In this document: one piece after another, positions 1 to 10,903 of the stretch | How positions within the stretch are numbered: the first letter of the stretch is position 1 | Layout of the letters: each line of letters begins with the position of its first letter | From: Brassica napus | Taxonomy: Eukaryota; Streptophyta; Magnoliopsida; Brassicales; Brassicaceae | Assembly (NCBI RefSeq): GCF_020379485.1 | Contig: NC_063450.1 | Location: 44,048,681-44,112,680, forward strand | DNA: 64,000 bases | Direction: 5' to 3' | Program-made: the position numbers and the translations under genes | Notes under the pieces: model-generated | Seen by the model: the letters and a program-made list of their open reading frames with translations, nothing else | Databases searched by the model: none | Told to the model about the DNA's origin: nothing

Positions 1-1103
1 GTCATACTAAAGTCGAAGAAAAAACTGTATCCCCCACAAAGAAATAAAACGTTTTAATCAAAACTTGATGATAAGGCTACAAAAACAGAGGAAACAGAGC
101 AAAACTCACGATTTTTTCCAAGCTTGTAATCCAAAAGTAGGGAACTGAGAGAAGCCACATGAGTCTCCACCTGAGTAGAACCATCCAAAGAATGCCCAAA
201 AGAAACTCAAGCAAAACGATTTTATAAAACCACGAATCTGTTTCCTATAAGAAGAAAAAACAAGAATCATCAATAAATATCCAATAATTTATAGTGGAGA
301 AAAGGATTCAAGAACATATATAACACATACTTGGCTGTCTTGTCTCCTTTGCTAGTGTGAAACCCATTGATAAGAACAGCAGTTGCTGTCCCACTAGGAT
401 AAGTGAGCTTATAGTCTATGATCATCACCTGTTTTTCAACACCATTTCATAATCAGCACTCACGCTATAGCATCAACATAACTCCTAAGAAAGTCACTAA
501 TTACCTTTCGAAGAGGTACCAATACAACTAGTCCAATGAAGCTAGTAACAAAGAGGAATGACGTCATCCACCCAACACCAGGCTCCTTGATACCACGAGG
601 ATTGTTTCCTTGTGTGTTCACTCCTGTTAGCTCGTATGTTCTTCTATTTAAACCCAACAAGTACGACGCAAATCCACCTACATAACCAAACTTAGTCTAA
701 TATTTTGTATATATAATAATTAAACGTTGTTGTTTTTTTTATGGCAATGAAAAGAACCTGCAAGAGCGATGCTGTAACAAGCAACAGCACAAGTCTGAGC
801 GATGGTGTTTTCTTGGCGTGTGAAAGGAGTGGTGACGATTCCTGCTTTCTGGAGGATCTTGGTCCATGATTTGAGGAAGACGAAGGCTAGAAGCGCTGAT
901 GAGATATTGAGATTCGGTACGAGTCCTGTCGTTAGGTTTAGCTTCAGACAGATGACACTGTACACGATTCCGATGAATACACTCGCGACGATGGAACGAA
1001 CCGTGATCTGTTTCCTCCACGGAGGTGGTTTCCTCGAATCTGTAGACTCGTCGTCTTCGTAACATTGGTTGTGTTCTCTCTCGACACTCCTCTCGTTTTC
1101 CAT
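1..1103 (-). CDS. YSL2: YSL2-like metal-nicotianamine transporter (5' part, runs off the window)
   Basis: Oligopeptide-transporter-family Yellow Stripe-Like protein; family members move metal-nicotianamine complexes (Fe, Cu, Zn) across the plasma membrane. Coding exons on the minus strand are 758-1103, 505-677, 331-428, 110-244 and 1-24 (cut by the window start). All junctions are GT-AG and phases agree, giving about 258 N-terminal residues of an expected ~660. The start is the ATG at 1103 ([10 protein letters not shown]), followed by the PPPWRKQIT motif. Hydrophobic helices include the stretch around [19 protein letters not shown]; the conserved [22 protein letters not shown] segment and the [16 protein letters not shown] loop follow. 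It resembles Arabidopsis YSL2 (At5g24380) more than YSL1 or YSL3 as recalled, and the neighbouring genes agree. The leader contains a purine-rich GA/GGA tract at about 1290-1322. No defect is seen in the visible part; the last exons lie outside the window. Confidence 0.9.
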
Positions 1104-1625
1104 TCTGAAAGTCAAGAAAACTACAAATCGATTGGTTTGCTTGTGGCACACGGTAGGTGAATTTCAAGATCCGGGAGAGGAAGAGGATTCCAAGAGACGG
1201 ATTTTCACGTAAGATCCAAGAAGAAGAAGAGAGAATCGCATTTTAACGAACGTTGAATTGGTAAAGAGATTTATAGAAGAATGAAATTGAATGAAGAGAG
1301 AGAGAGAGGAGGAGGAGGAAGAAAAGTGTACTGCATGGAAGTACAAATTAGGGTTTGTATTTTTTTATGACAGTACAGAAAGAACATAGGTGTGATTTCA
1401 AAGTGTCGTAAACTTAATATGAGGAAAGTACACGCGTATCGGAGTAAAACAGACAAAGCTGGAGATATGGTTGTTTGGTCTGATTACCAAACCTTGCATT
1501 GCATGTAATAATATAATTTATTTCGTTTTTTATTATTTAGTATCCACCATAATAGGGAAGAAGAGATCGTACACAATTCTTAGCCCAAAAAAAAGAGATC
1601 GTACACAATTCCAAAATGTGTTTTT
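1104..1625. other. YSL2 leader and upstream region
   Basis: This holds the untranslated leader and proximal upstream region of the minus-strand YSL2 gene. A GA/GGA purine run at about 1290-1322 would be CT-rich in the transcript sense, as is common in plant leaders. No separate gene or convincing TATA element is seen. Confidence 0.4.
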
Positions 1626-1862
1626 CTCCCTCCGTTTCGATTTAATTGTCGTTGTAGGGAAAAAAATTTCTTTCAAAATAAACATCGTTTTAGAGTTTCA
1701 ATGCAAAATTTATTAAAAAGATTATCCACTTTATTTTTCTGTTGGTTGAAATATGGTTAGGTGTATAAGTGATTGTATTTTTGTTTTGGAAACATACAAA
1801 ATCATATGTTTTCTTAATCCGTGTGCATAAACCTATAATGACAACTAAAATGAAACGGTAGA
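1626..1862. mobile_element. MITE with CTCCCTCCGTTTC-type inverted ends
   Basis: The left end reads CTCCCTCCGTTTCGATTTAA. The right end is its imperfect reverse complement (GACAACTAAAATGAAACGGT near 1840-1860). At about 237 bp and AT-rich with no coding capacity, it fits the Stowaway/mariner-type MITEs common in plant intergenic DNA. Exact borders are approximate. Confidence 0.55.
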
Positions 1863-2360
1863 AATATTTTATTTTAATATAAAATAGGGAAAAATTTGGA
1901 GTCCCTTGAAAGTGTCGACAGTAACCCCACAAAGGTGAAAGGCACTGACTTTAGTGGGTGGGTGCATCTTTGACTTCAGTTGCTACCTGATTTGTCCCAT
2001 CGAAGTTTTTATGTGTCGTCGGTTTCTTTTCCCATAAGAATTGTTTTCAATCGATATTCTCATCCAACTATAGTTGTTCAAAATATTCCAAAGTAACTTT
2101 CGTAACAATTTTTTGGGGAAAATTAGAAGATATATCCATCAAGTGAAGTAAAATTAAGTGAATGACCATCCAATTTTGGCTATCATATTAATTAACTCTT
2201 TTTAGATTGTTACAGTGGAGTCTGTTGAAAACAATATTCAACTGTTAAATAGACACAAACGAGATGTTGAATTAATTGTTAAATCTAATATGGATTAAAT
2301 TTTGAAAACATGGAAAGAGGAGAGAGACAAGACATGTGCCAGTTTGGTAACAGTTATTGA

Positions 2361-2612
2361 TACTCCATCAGTTTATTCTGTTTCCGAAAATAAAATTTTT
2401 TAAATTTTTTTAGATTTTCTATATTGTTAATGTACTTTTTATACTTTTGAAAAACATTAATTTAGAATATTTGAATTGATTAAATTTCATTGGTGAAAAT
2501 TTATTGGAAATTGTATAATAAAATAAAAATTAAATTAAATTATAAATATTTATTAAATTCTTAATAAACATACATACTCTAAAAAATCTTACTTTCGAGA
2601 ACCGAAGGAGTA
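2361..2612. mobile_element. Degenerate MITE, TACTCC...GGAGTA ends
   Basis: The left end is TACTCCATCAGTTTATTC and the right end is CGAGAACCGAAGGAGTA, an imperfect inverted repeat that includes the TA typical of mariner-type target sites. The body is about 250 bp, AT-rich and non-coding. Same family type as the elements at 1626 and 3013. Confidence 0.55.
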
Positions 2613-3012
2613 ATTTTTTGTATTTGTTTTTCATCCTAATGGTTTATAACTCATATTTATATAGTAAATAAATTTAATTTTTCATTTTGTTTTATATCAA
2701 AAGTTATTAATTCTATTTGATTTGGATATGAAACAAAAAAAAAATTTACCATGATTTAGTTAATTTTTAATGAATGATTATGTGGAAAAAAAACTGATGT
2801 GTAATATTTAAAAGTAAAAAGTGGGTATTGAATTTATCAAACCATTATATATATAGCCCTAAGAGATAGTTAGCAGGGCTGGCCCAGGAAAGAAAGCAAA
2901 CAGTGCATCTGCTCGGGATCCATCCTAAAAAATAATAAAATTTAATGATAAAAGGGTTTCCCAAATTTTTGAGCCCATAATTTTTTTTATCATATACAAT
3001 TCATTAAAAAAA
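2613..3012. other. AT-rich spacer with a transposon-like scrap
   Basis: No gene is seen. Around 2875-2960 a GC-richer piece starting CAGGGCTGGCCCAGG looks like the end of a degraded DNA transposon of a type frequent in Brassicaceae. A related-looking end lies in the opposite orientation near 41200-41263. The family assignment is weak. Confidence 0.3.
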
Positions 3013-3255
3013 ATAATCCGTTTCACAATGTAAGTAGTTTAGACTAAAAACACTAATATTAAAAAAGTTTGATATTTTAAAAAAATAATATTTAATTAAT
3101 TAGTTCAACCAATTATAAAAATTTTGATATTATTTGATTGGTTACACTATACCCAATAAATATAAAAGTTATCTAGATATTTGGAAACTAATTACATTTT
3201 GAAACAAAAAAAATTTCTTTAAACTAGTTACAATAAATAAAAACGGAGGGAGTAT
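3013..3255. mobile_element. MITE ending AAAACGGAGGGAGTA
   Basis: The right end AAAACGGAGGGAGTA (3241-3255) is the canonical reverse-orientation terminus. The left end is AATAATCCGTTTCACAATGT. About 243 bp, AT-rich, non-coding. Third element of this type in 1.7 kb. Confidence 0.55.
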
Positions 3256-3876
3256 AATTTTGCCCCGATAGTTAGTTAGGTTCGGATTACCACCAAATCA
3301 TATGACTTACACATTTACCTTCATACAAAACTTAACACTAACAACTAATATCATCATCGTCATCCAAAAAGGATATTCTAACAAACTATGGGCATACTTT
3401 TAAGAACTTTACTTCAAGCATCAGCATACGTATAAACCATTCCACATTTCTAGAACTGGTATATTCTTTACACTTTTGTGAAAATGAAATCAATACTAGT
3501 TGCATATATAGTTCTCTAGATTAATTTTACTTTGAAGTAGAATATATTTTTTTATTGCTACTTAATACTAGTATGTATATTGAAGTGAGAAAACCAATTA
3601 TTTTGATATATATAATATGTCTGGTATGATTAACCAAACAATTTACGTGAAATATGATTACGGAGGTATGCTAATTAACTGAATACAAAATATCTTATCA
3701 AAGACTAAATGTAGGTGATTTCCATAATGGTAAATTAAAATCACAGTGAATTGCTGGGCAAACTCCATGATTAAGCACTGACAATGTCATAGATTATCTA
3801 TATTATCAGAAGAAATAAAAAAAGGCTAACAAAACAAATGACCCAACAACACCATAATGCATCAGAAAGAAACAAA
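3256..3876. other. Intergenic, nothing recognised
   Basis: AT-rich DNA downstream of the minus-strand F-box gene, probably including its 3' untranslated region near 3840-3876. No coding, RNA or transposon signal is recognised. Confidence 0.4.
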
Positions 3877-5080
3877 TCAAGAGGGGATAAACCACTGAGC
3901 GTCCTTTAGTTTAAACTTGGAGGAGAGGGTGGGAAAGCGTTTGATGCTCTTTGTTGCAAGGTTGTAGACACAAATGTCGAGGAATGAAAGTGGTATGAGA
4001 CGGAAGCGGTCATCACGGGTGAAATAGATGGAGTTTGGCTCGATACCAAATGTGGCGTCAGCAGGCACGGTGATACCCAAATCTAGAAACAGTGCCTCAT
4101 CCCCTAGAGAATCCACCTCAACAAGACAGGGCTTGTAGGTCTCGGGGTCCAGATCTTTAAGTTGCCTCTTGTACACGCCGAACATCCTATGCTTTTCAAA
4201 GGTAGTAGTAGACTCGTAAGTGTAGTTATGGACCAACAAAACCGCTCCTGATCTTGTAACAACAGCAATGTTATAGCTTTCTGAGATGACCTTAAATGCT
4301 CTCATTCGTTCCTCTTCTTCTGCACTTGGAAATGGCTTATACCATGTAAACATGGGTTGCTCGATGACATCCTCAAAACCGTCTTTTCCAGACAAATCTA
4401 TGTGCGGGAGTAAAGACGTAAAGGTTATAGCCATTGAGCACCATATCATCTTGGCCTTTAAAAAACACGTTAACACCAACCCGTGTCTGAATCTCACTGT
4501 AACGATCATCCCCTTTCTTGCAAAACCGAATAAAGTCACATCTGTCGAAACGACACACGACAACGTAGTCTCTCGTCTCCTCGTCCACCCACACTACACC
4601 TCTCAGTTTTTCCGCAGATTTACGAATCCCAGCAGAATTTCCAACCAACGCCTCGTTAAAATCTCCATCTCCTAATGGCTCAAGACTATGAACGCAACCC
4701 TCGCACGACACCAGCTCTAGACGTGGAAGATCTATCTTCTCATCGCTAAACACATCTACGATATAGAGATTGGATTGAGAATCCGCCACAAGGAACCACT
4801 TACCTGAGTTTCCGAGGAATCGACACCCTGAAAAGTCCCTTCTCGGCACGTAAACCCTATCTTCCTCTGGGTTGTAGAGACGACAACCACCCTCTTCTGG
4901 AGAGAGCAACAGCAATGGAGATGATCCACCTTTTGGCCCTAACGTTTGCTTGGAACACAAGTACCAGTTCGAACATACCATCTTAGCCTTGTAGAAATCC
5001 ATAAAACTCAAACGTTCGAACAGAGATCTCAAGATGTCCACTGGGAGGTCTGACCAGCGGCCGGAATCAAGAGTCTCCAT
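3877..5080 (-). pseudogene. F-box / DUF295 gene with a single frameshift
   Basis: Intronless gene. The start at 5080 opens with an N-terminal F-box (residues ~9-45, SDLPVDILRSLFERLSFMDF, followed by AKMVCSNWYLCS). A beta-propeller-like DUF295/KIB region then continues to about residue 228 in the first frame. The same protein family continues in a second minus-strand frame (DLSGKDGFEDV... to KDAQWFIPS, stop at 3877-3879). The switch lies between about 4395 and 4425, where one reading gives YNLYVFTPA and the other PHIDLSGKDG, so one small indel separates two otherwise intact halves (~400 aa in total). F-box proteins of this class are substrate adaptors of SCF ubiquitin ligases; the target is unknown. 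Either a young pseudogene or a sequencing indel. It sits between YSL2 and IRE1B, where I recall no equivalent in Arabidopsis. Confidence 0.7.
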
Positions 5081-5560
5081 GGTTTGTTGCTGAGAACGTT
5101 TTCTCCCTGATTTACTTATTAAAATATCCTTCCTTAAAAAAAAAAAAATAATCCTTCCTTCTTTTTACCTGTTTATTTATTTTTTGTTTTCTCAGTATAA
5201 TTAATTACAAATTTCAATTCTTTAGTAAAAAATATTTTCTAGATTTTGTTCTACATTAGATAAGATGTAGATAATGATAGATTTAAACATAAAAATAATT
5301 AATAACAATTATATAAAGAAATATTCCATAGAAAGAAAACAAAAGTGCACGATTTTAAAAATAAGAAATTTCTAGTTATAAATTATAACGCGATTTAAAG
5401 CCCCATCAGTGGTAAAAATAATTATCTTTACCAATATAATAAAAAAAAATTAGGTGAATAGTTAAATTAAACAGAAAATTGTATAAATCAGTGAAATTAA
5501 AACAAGTGTTTCAAGAGGTTCTCAATTTTTATTTTGACACTCACTCATACACTTTTATTA
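5081..5560. other. AT-rich upstream region of the F-box gene
   Basis: No coding or structural feature is recognised. It would contain the promoter of the minus-strand F-box gene. Confidence 0.35.
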
Positions 5561-5568
5561 CTTTTAAG

Positions 5569-6408
5569 CAATGTTTTTAAATCCGACCCGGACGATTTAC
5601 CGGATCGTTGGGTCACTGGGTCGACCGCGGGCGAACCGCGGGTTAATAAATGAATTAATTTTATTATATAATAATATATCAGCTATTAAATAAAAATATA
5701 GAAACTAAAGTTTAATATTTTTTAAATGTTTTTATAAACATAAAATAATAGTTTGGATATGTATATTTTTATGTTTAATAACATTCATAAAATACTTAAC
5801 TTTAATTTCTATATTTTTATTTTCATTTGATATACAAAATATCAAAAAATAGTTTAGACTATTTATAATTTTTTCTAACAAGGTAAGAGTTATGACATCT
5901 AAAAAAATCAAGACATAAAATTTATAAATATTTAAATGTTTAATGTGAATAATAAATTAAATTTCAAATACAAAATAAACCAAAAGTAAAAAATTATAAA
6001 TTATCAATAACGGAAATAAATAAACACCAAATCACATCAACTAGTTTTGGTTCTCTCTACCATCGTTCACTTTATTTTCTTCAAGTGACATGGTAAAATC
6101 TTCATTAAAATCTAAAAATCACAAATATAAAACTGAAAAGGAAAAACATAACTTTTTTTGTCAGTATATAACTTTTTAATTAGAAATTTAGAATATAAAA
6201 CATAATTAAAAATTAAAAAAAAAAGTAAAAATTATTTATTGGTTCAACCAGTGGTTCAACAGGTATCAGATTCCGGGTTCTACTGAGTTTTTGTAGGTTT
6301 TTGCGGGTTTCTAAATATTAAGTTTTTCACAAAACTCAAACCGGATTTTTTTTGGGTTGCCGGATTTACCGGTTCAACCGCGGATCCGGATCGGGTTTCA
6401 AAACACTG
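5569..6408. mobile_element. Non-autonomous hAT-type element, 840 bp, perfect 8-bp TSD
   Basis: The left terminus is CAATGTTTTTAAATCCGACC. The right terminus read inward on the minus strand is CAGTGTTTTGAAACCCGATC, an imperfect inverted repeat of about 24 bp. The element is flanked by the identical octamer CTTTTAAG at 5561-5568 and 6409-6416. An 8-bp target duplication with CA(A/G)TG ends is the hAT signature. GC-rich subterminal stretches flank an AT-rich non-coding core, so it must have been moved in trans. Confidence 0.8.
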
Positions 6409-6416
6409 CTTTTAAG

Positions 6417-6743
6417 TTATTTTATTCTTGACAGACCCATTAAAACCCTCAATGTGGGTGCTGTTAACCAACTGATTGGGCGTGGGCGTGTTCAAAAAGA
6501 AAAAAGACTGCTTGCGCAAGAAGCAACTCCTCCTTTCCTCGTCAACTTTGCATTTAGATTGAAATTGGTTATGCATCTGGATTTAAAAACCAACTTGCTA
6601 AAACAACATCGCGTGCATTTACAACAACATACAATAGTAACACATGTTTGTTTTTCTTTTTATCAGATTAAATCTATTATACATAGTCTAAAAAAAAAAA
6701 AAATCTATTATACATAGTCAACAAAAGAAGACAAAAGAGAAAC
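6417..6743. other. Short intergenic spacer next to hAT element
   Basis: Spacer between the hAT element and the IRE1B stop codon. It includes a short duplicated motif (AATCTATTATACATAGTC at about 6668 and again near 6702) around an A-run. It probably carries the IRE1B 3' untranslated region. Confidence 0.35.
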
Positions 6744-9700
6744 CTAGAATACAGAGGTCTTAGAGTACTTGAAAAAGAACTCTTCGTTGTTACAGTAATT
6801 AAATAAAACAGTATAAACCTGAATCAACAGTTTTGGGAACCTGCTTGAGAAGTACCGATCAAACCCTTCAGGTACACTCCCAAGTAGTTCCTGTAACTCA
6901 CCAGGAAGCTCTCTATAATGATTCAGCTTGTTCCTTATGACCCTCAACAAGTCCCTGATGCTGTCAAACTTGTACCGCCTGTAACGCCCGATGTTGTCTA
7001 GGAATATACTATCCAACTTCTCATCCCACCTCCCGTTCAGAGTAACCGCTGCTGTGCTTTCAAGTGCAGCCAAGAGCTGTGACCCTTCTTCTCGGTTCTC
7101 CAGTTCGACTCTATCGCTTGCATCCCGGAGAAAAGACAGTCTCATGTCAGCGTTCCAGAACAATGGATGGTGCAGAACTTCTTGTGCTGTCGGTCTGCAT
7201 TTTCACAAACCAAAAGTAAATCTTGATACACTAACCCCAGATAGAGATAGATGAACAGAGACCATAGAGAGAAGATGATTTATTTCTTTACCTCAAAATT
7301 GGATTAGGATGCAGAAGACCAGAGAGAAGATGAACAGCTTCTGGAATACTCTCAATCAAGAAAAGATCTTTTCTATCATTCAAAATGTTTATATCCCTCT
7401 CAAAATTATCCCCATAAGGATGTTTGCCTGCAGTCATGCAGAAAAAGAGTACACATCCTAAACCGAAGAGATCAACTGCTCTAGTTTGTCGCTCATTGCG
7501 GAGTTGCTCAGGTGCTTGCCACCCAGAACTTCCAGAACCTATCATTATTATAAAGAAAAATTAATTTCATTTTCTGTTTATGTCACTATATTGTATCATC
7601 CAAAGGCTTCAAAGATTCTTACCAGTTGAGTTTCTAGTCAGTGCACTTGTGTCGGCTGGCAAACGTTTGCTAATACCCATATCTGATAGCTTTGCGCACA
7701 GAGATGAGTTGTTCTTAACAATCAACACATTTTGAGGCTTTAGATCTCTATGTATGATTCCTATATCATGCAAATGAACTAGACCAGCTACTATATCCCT
7801 GTGACATAAACATACAAGAAAAAATCAGAACGCTGCAACCTTTTTTGATTTTAAGTGTTGAGAAAAGCTAAACTAACCTCATTAGCTTCAACAAAACAGG
7901 AGAAGGATGTCCGTTCCCCTTCCACAGTTCAACTCCATTATCAACGACTGAAGCCGTTGGACTCTCAAGGAGTCCAGAGGAAGCATGTATGAGATCGTTT
8001 AAGCTACAAGCGCACCGTTCCAACGAGATATAGATAAAATGCTCGTCTTGGTCAACCGCGTACCACCGGACGATATTTGGATGCTTGTCTGAAGCCATGA
8101 GATTCAAAATCTCCTTCTGAGCCACATCGTGATGTGTTTGTACTAGACGCTTAACCGCTACAAGACGGCCTTCGTAGGATCCTTCAAGGACAACGGTTCC
8201 ATTGCTTCCTTTAGCAATCTCCTTGTTGGAAACAAACAGTTTGCCAACTCTATATCCCTCCAGTGCGTTATTGTTAAGGTCAGGGAAGCTTATACGTAGC
8301 TTTTTCTCGTTCTCTTCGAATGAGAGATCTTTGTTCCCTCCAGATATGTTCCCAGTCTTCTTCTGAACAGCCTTTACAGTCCCATTTTTCTTAGGCTTTT
8401 TCTTCTTAGGTGCCACTATAGGCACTTCAGACACGGAAGGTTCCTTGTTCCATTTGCTTTGCCTTATACGACGAAAGACAAGTCCACAGACAGAAAGAAC
8501 AGAGACACAAAAGCCGATAAGCAGGACAATCAACTTGCTAGCGAAGCCCTTCTTTGTAGTGCTTCCATCATTACCATCAGTGATCTGATGTATTGTAGTC
8601 TCGGCGAGAGGAAGGGAGAGGACTCGCTCAGCCTCTTTGTTGCTCGGAAGTGCCAAAGGATTCCCATTCCCAGGAGCCAACTGATTCTGCTTCCTATCTG
8701 GAACCGCTAGATACAACGCTCCATCAAGAAAACCAACTCTCGGAAACAGTTTCTCAAAGTTATAATCACGGAACCGCATCACAGTAGCGTTTACCATCGA
8801 CAACCCACCACCACCACCACCACCACCACCAATGAGCTGTACGCTCTCATGATGCTGTAGTTTAGCTTCCATCTCAGCGTAAGAAACACTCCACAAAACA
8901 TCTCCAAACTTCGACACACACTGGAGTTTAAAATCTCTCCTCTCGACGTAAACCATCTCCGGAAGATGCTCTTGACCCAACACCACCGGAGCTTCTTTAG
9001 ACAGAACAATAGCCTTGTCTTTACCATTCTGAACTACCGAGTTAGTAGTATACAGATCGTCCACTCTGTACCTAGTAACCAACTCTCCAGTCCTCCCGTC
9101 CAGTAGAAACACAGACGTGTCCTTCTTCCCCAAAACAATCCTATCCGTCAACGAGTAAGGCAAGCTTCCAATAAACTCGGAAGCATCCACTATCTGAAAT
9201 AAAAAGAAGATTTCTTTAATAAAGATCATATGAGACTAACAAAAGTTGTTATTAATACCTCTTTAGTGCGGTTCCCTTCTCGTATAGAGGTTTTGTAAAG
9301 GTTCCAATCTTTATCACAATCCATGTAAAAGTCATCACTGAGCAAAGGCGCACGTTCGCCACCATGATAGTGAGGAGCCTTGTAGGATGAGTAGATAGGC
9401 TCGTTGGTGTCGAAAGTCCAATCAACTTTCCGAGAAGACTTGTCCACCAATGAGATAGCTCCATCGACCGTAGCTACCAACACATAACTACAAATAAATC
9501 ACAATCAAGATGCCAACTTTTAGATTGGAATCACTGGGAAAATGACTTAAGTAACAAACCCACATGATCAAAATCAGATTTTGACATTCGCAAAATAAAA
9601 TTAGATTCAATAAAGTTGAAGTCAACAGATCGAATCGATTAAACCGGATCAGAGAGAGACTAACCGGTCGGGTTGGGAGATTTGATTGGAGACGGATTTG

Positions 9701-9798
9701 TCGGAGAATTTGGAGAGTTCGGATCCCTTGAGACTGTGGGCGAATGGAGAAACGAGGAGGAAGACGATCAGATCAAGTAGTGCGGATCCTCCTCTCAT
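6744..9798 (-). CDS. IRE1B: IRE1B: ER-membrane unfolded-protein sensor kinase/endoribonuclease
   Basis: Coding exons are 9665-9798, 9259-9487, 7878-9193, 7623-7798, 7292-7538 and 6744-7194 (850 aa, all phases consistent). The ATG at 9798 opens a signal peptide (MRGGSALLDLIVFLLVSPFA). The lumenal sensor domain spans about residues 30-335 and carries a nine-glycine tract at ~243-251. The membrane helix is at ~341-361 (LIVLLIGFCVSVLSVCGLVF), followed by a Lys-rich linker. The kinase domain shows a Gly-rich loop (AKGSNGTV, ~448), the VAVK lysine (469), HRDLKPQN (576-583) and DMG in place of DFG (599-601). The last exon encodes the KEN RNase domain with RNKLNHYREL. IRE1 senses misfolded proteins in the ER lumen, trans-autophosphorylates and splices bZIP60 mRNA in the cytosol. 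Gene position matches At5g24360. All catalytic motifs are present and it looks functional. Confidence 0.93.
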
Positions 9799-10903
9799 CG
9801 CTGTGAAACCATGAAATGTCTTCTCTGAGATTTAGAGAAAAACAACGAATTGGATTCAGCTGCAGGGATCGAGGGTTGGGGGTTTATTGCCGATTTATCA
9901 AACGGAGAAGAAAGTGATTTCTTTTTGTAGGGATAACGCGAAACTTGCTGTCGGAATAGAAAAATGTTGACAGGTCTAAAGAGAGAGAATCTATAGATCC
10001 CCCAAATCAAGCTCGAATAATGGATAGTAACAGACTTTGACCGGCCGGTTTAATACTTTTTGGGTTCTCGGTCGAGACCGGTTAGTTTGGCATCTCCACA
10101 AATAGCTTTAATGTAAAGAAAAGATTTTCGTATCCTCACTCAAATACTAAAGCTAAACAACAAATCTGCAAAAGCTCAGTAACTTTTTTTTTGAATAAAT
10201 GTTTAAATATATCTTAAAAAATCTTTTTACAACTAATGCAACGAAGAAAAGCTAAAATCTGTCATATAGTTAAAGATCAAAATAAAATAAAATAAAAAAA
10301 CCTTAAAATTTGAAGGAGAATGATATCAGCGTGATTCAAATCAAATGGTCACTGCATCCTTAAATCTTCCTTTGCAGTGGGGCATTGCTGAGATTCTATT
10401 CCGGATTTGTATATCGATGTCCTGTTGTAAGCATAGCATAATGAAGACCAAGATCTTTCACCATGCTTGCTGCCTTCCATTACGCTCACGCCAAAGACCG
10501 TGTAAAATGTTGTCTGAAAATCATATCGTAGGAGTTGTCTGAAAATCATATCGTAGGACAAGAGTTAAGTCGTCAAACTAGGCAACCAGTCTACAGTGAT
10601 ACGAGATCATTTGTTAACGTAAGGTTGTAGTTTATTTTTCACTTGCGGAAAATTGAACCTAATCACAGTATAAATCAACCACTAAGCTATTGCGACATTT
10701 AACAAGCTCAGTACCATTTTGTTCCGACCATAATTATGTTTGGTTTGGTTTAGAACAAGTCAAACTAACCGCTGATCAGTAGACAGTAACACAATCTCTT
10801 CCGTATGAAAATTAAAAAAAATGTAAAAACGCATAAACAAATTTACCCTCTCCTATATCAGGTTTTCCCTTTTCACCTCGCAAGAAACACCATCCTTTTC
10901 ATA
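9799..10903. other. IRE1B promoter / MIP2 3' region
   Basis: Intergenic DNA between two minus-strand genes: IRE1B upstream sequence on the left and probable MIP2 3' untranslated region at the right end. The only structure seen is a 25-bp direct repeat, listed separately. Short open frames at 10345-10561 on both strands have no recognisable domain. Confidence 0.4.
10510..10559. repeat. 25-bp tandem duplication
   Basis: Two adjacent copies of a 25-base unit beginning TTGTCTGAAAATCATATCGT (10510-10534 and 10535-10559), identical except for the last base. No gene context. Confidence 0.85.

Noticed and set aside
2875..2960. CAGGGCTGGCCC-type fragment, compared with 41200-41263
   Set aside because: Looks like a decayed DNA-transposon end, but no partner terminus or target duplication could be found, so it is noted only in the spacer descriptions.
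6352..6717. 121-aa plus-strand open frame
   Set aside because: It starts in the right arm of the hAT element and runs into IRE1B 3' flank; no domain and no splice or promoter context.
10345..10561. Short open frames on both strands
   Set aside because: No domain, overlapping in opposite directions, and partly created by the 25-bp tandem repeat.
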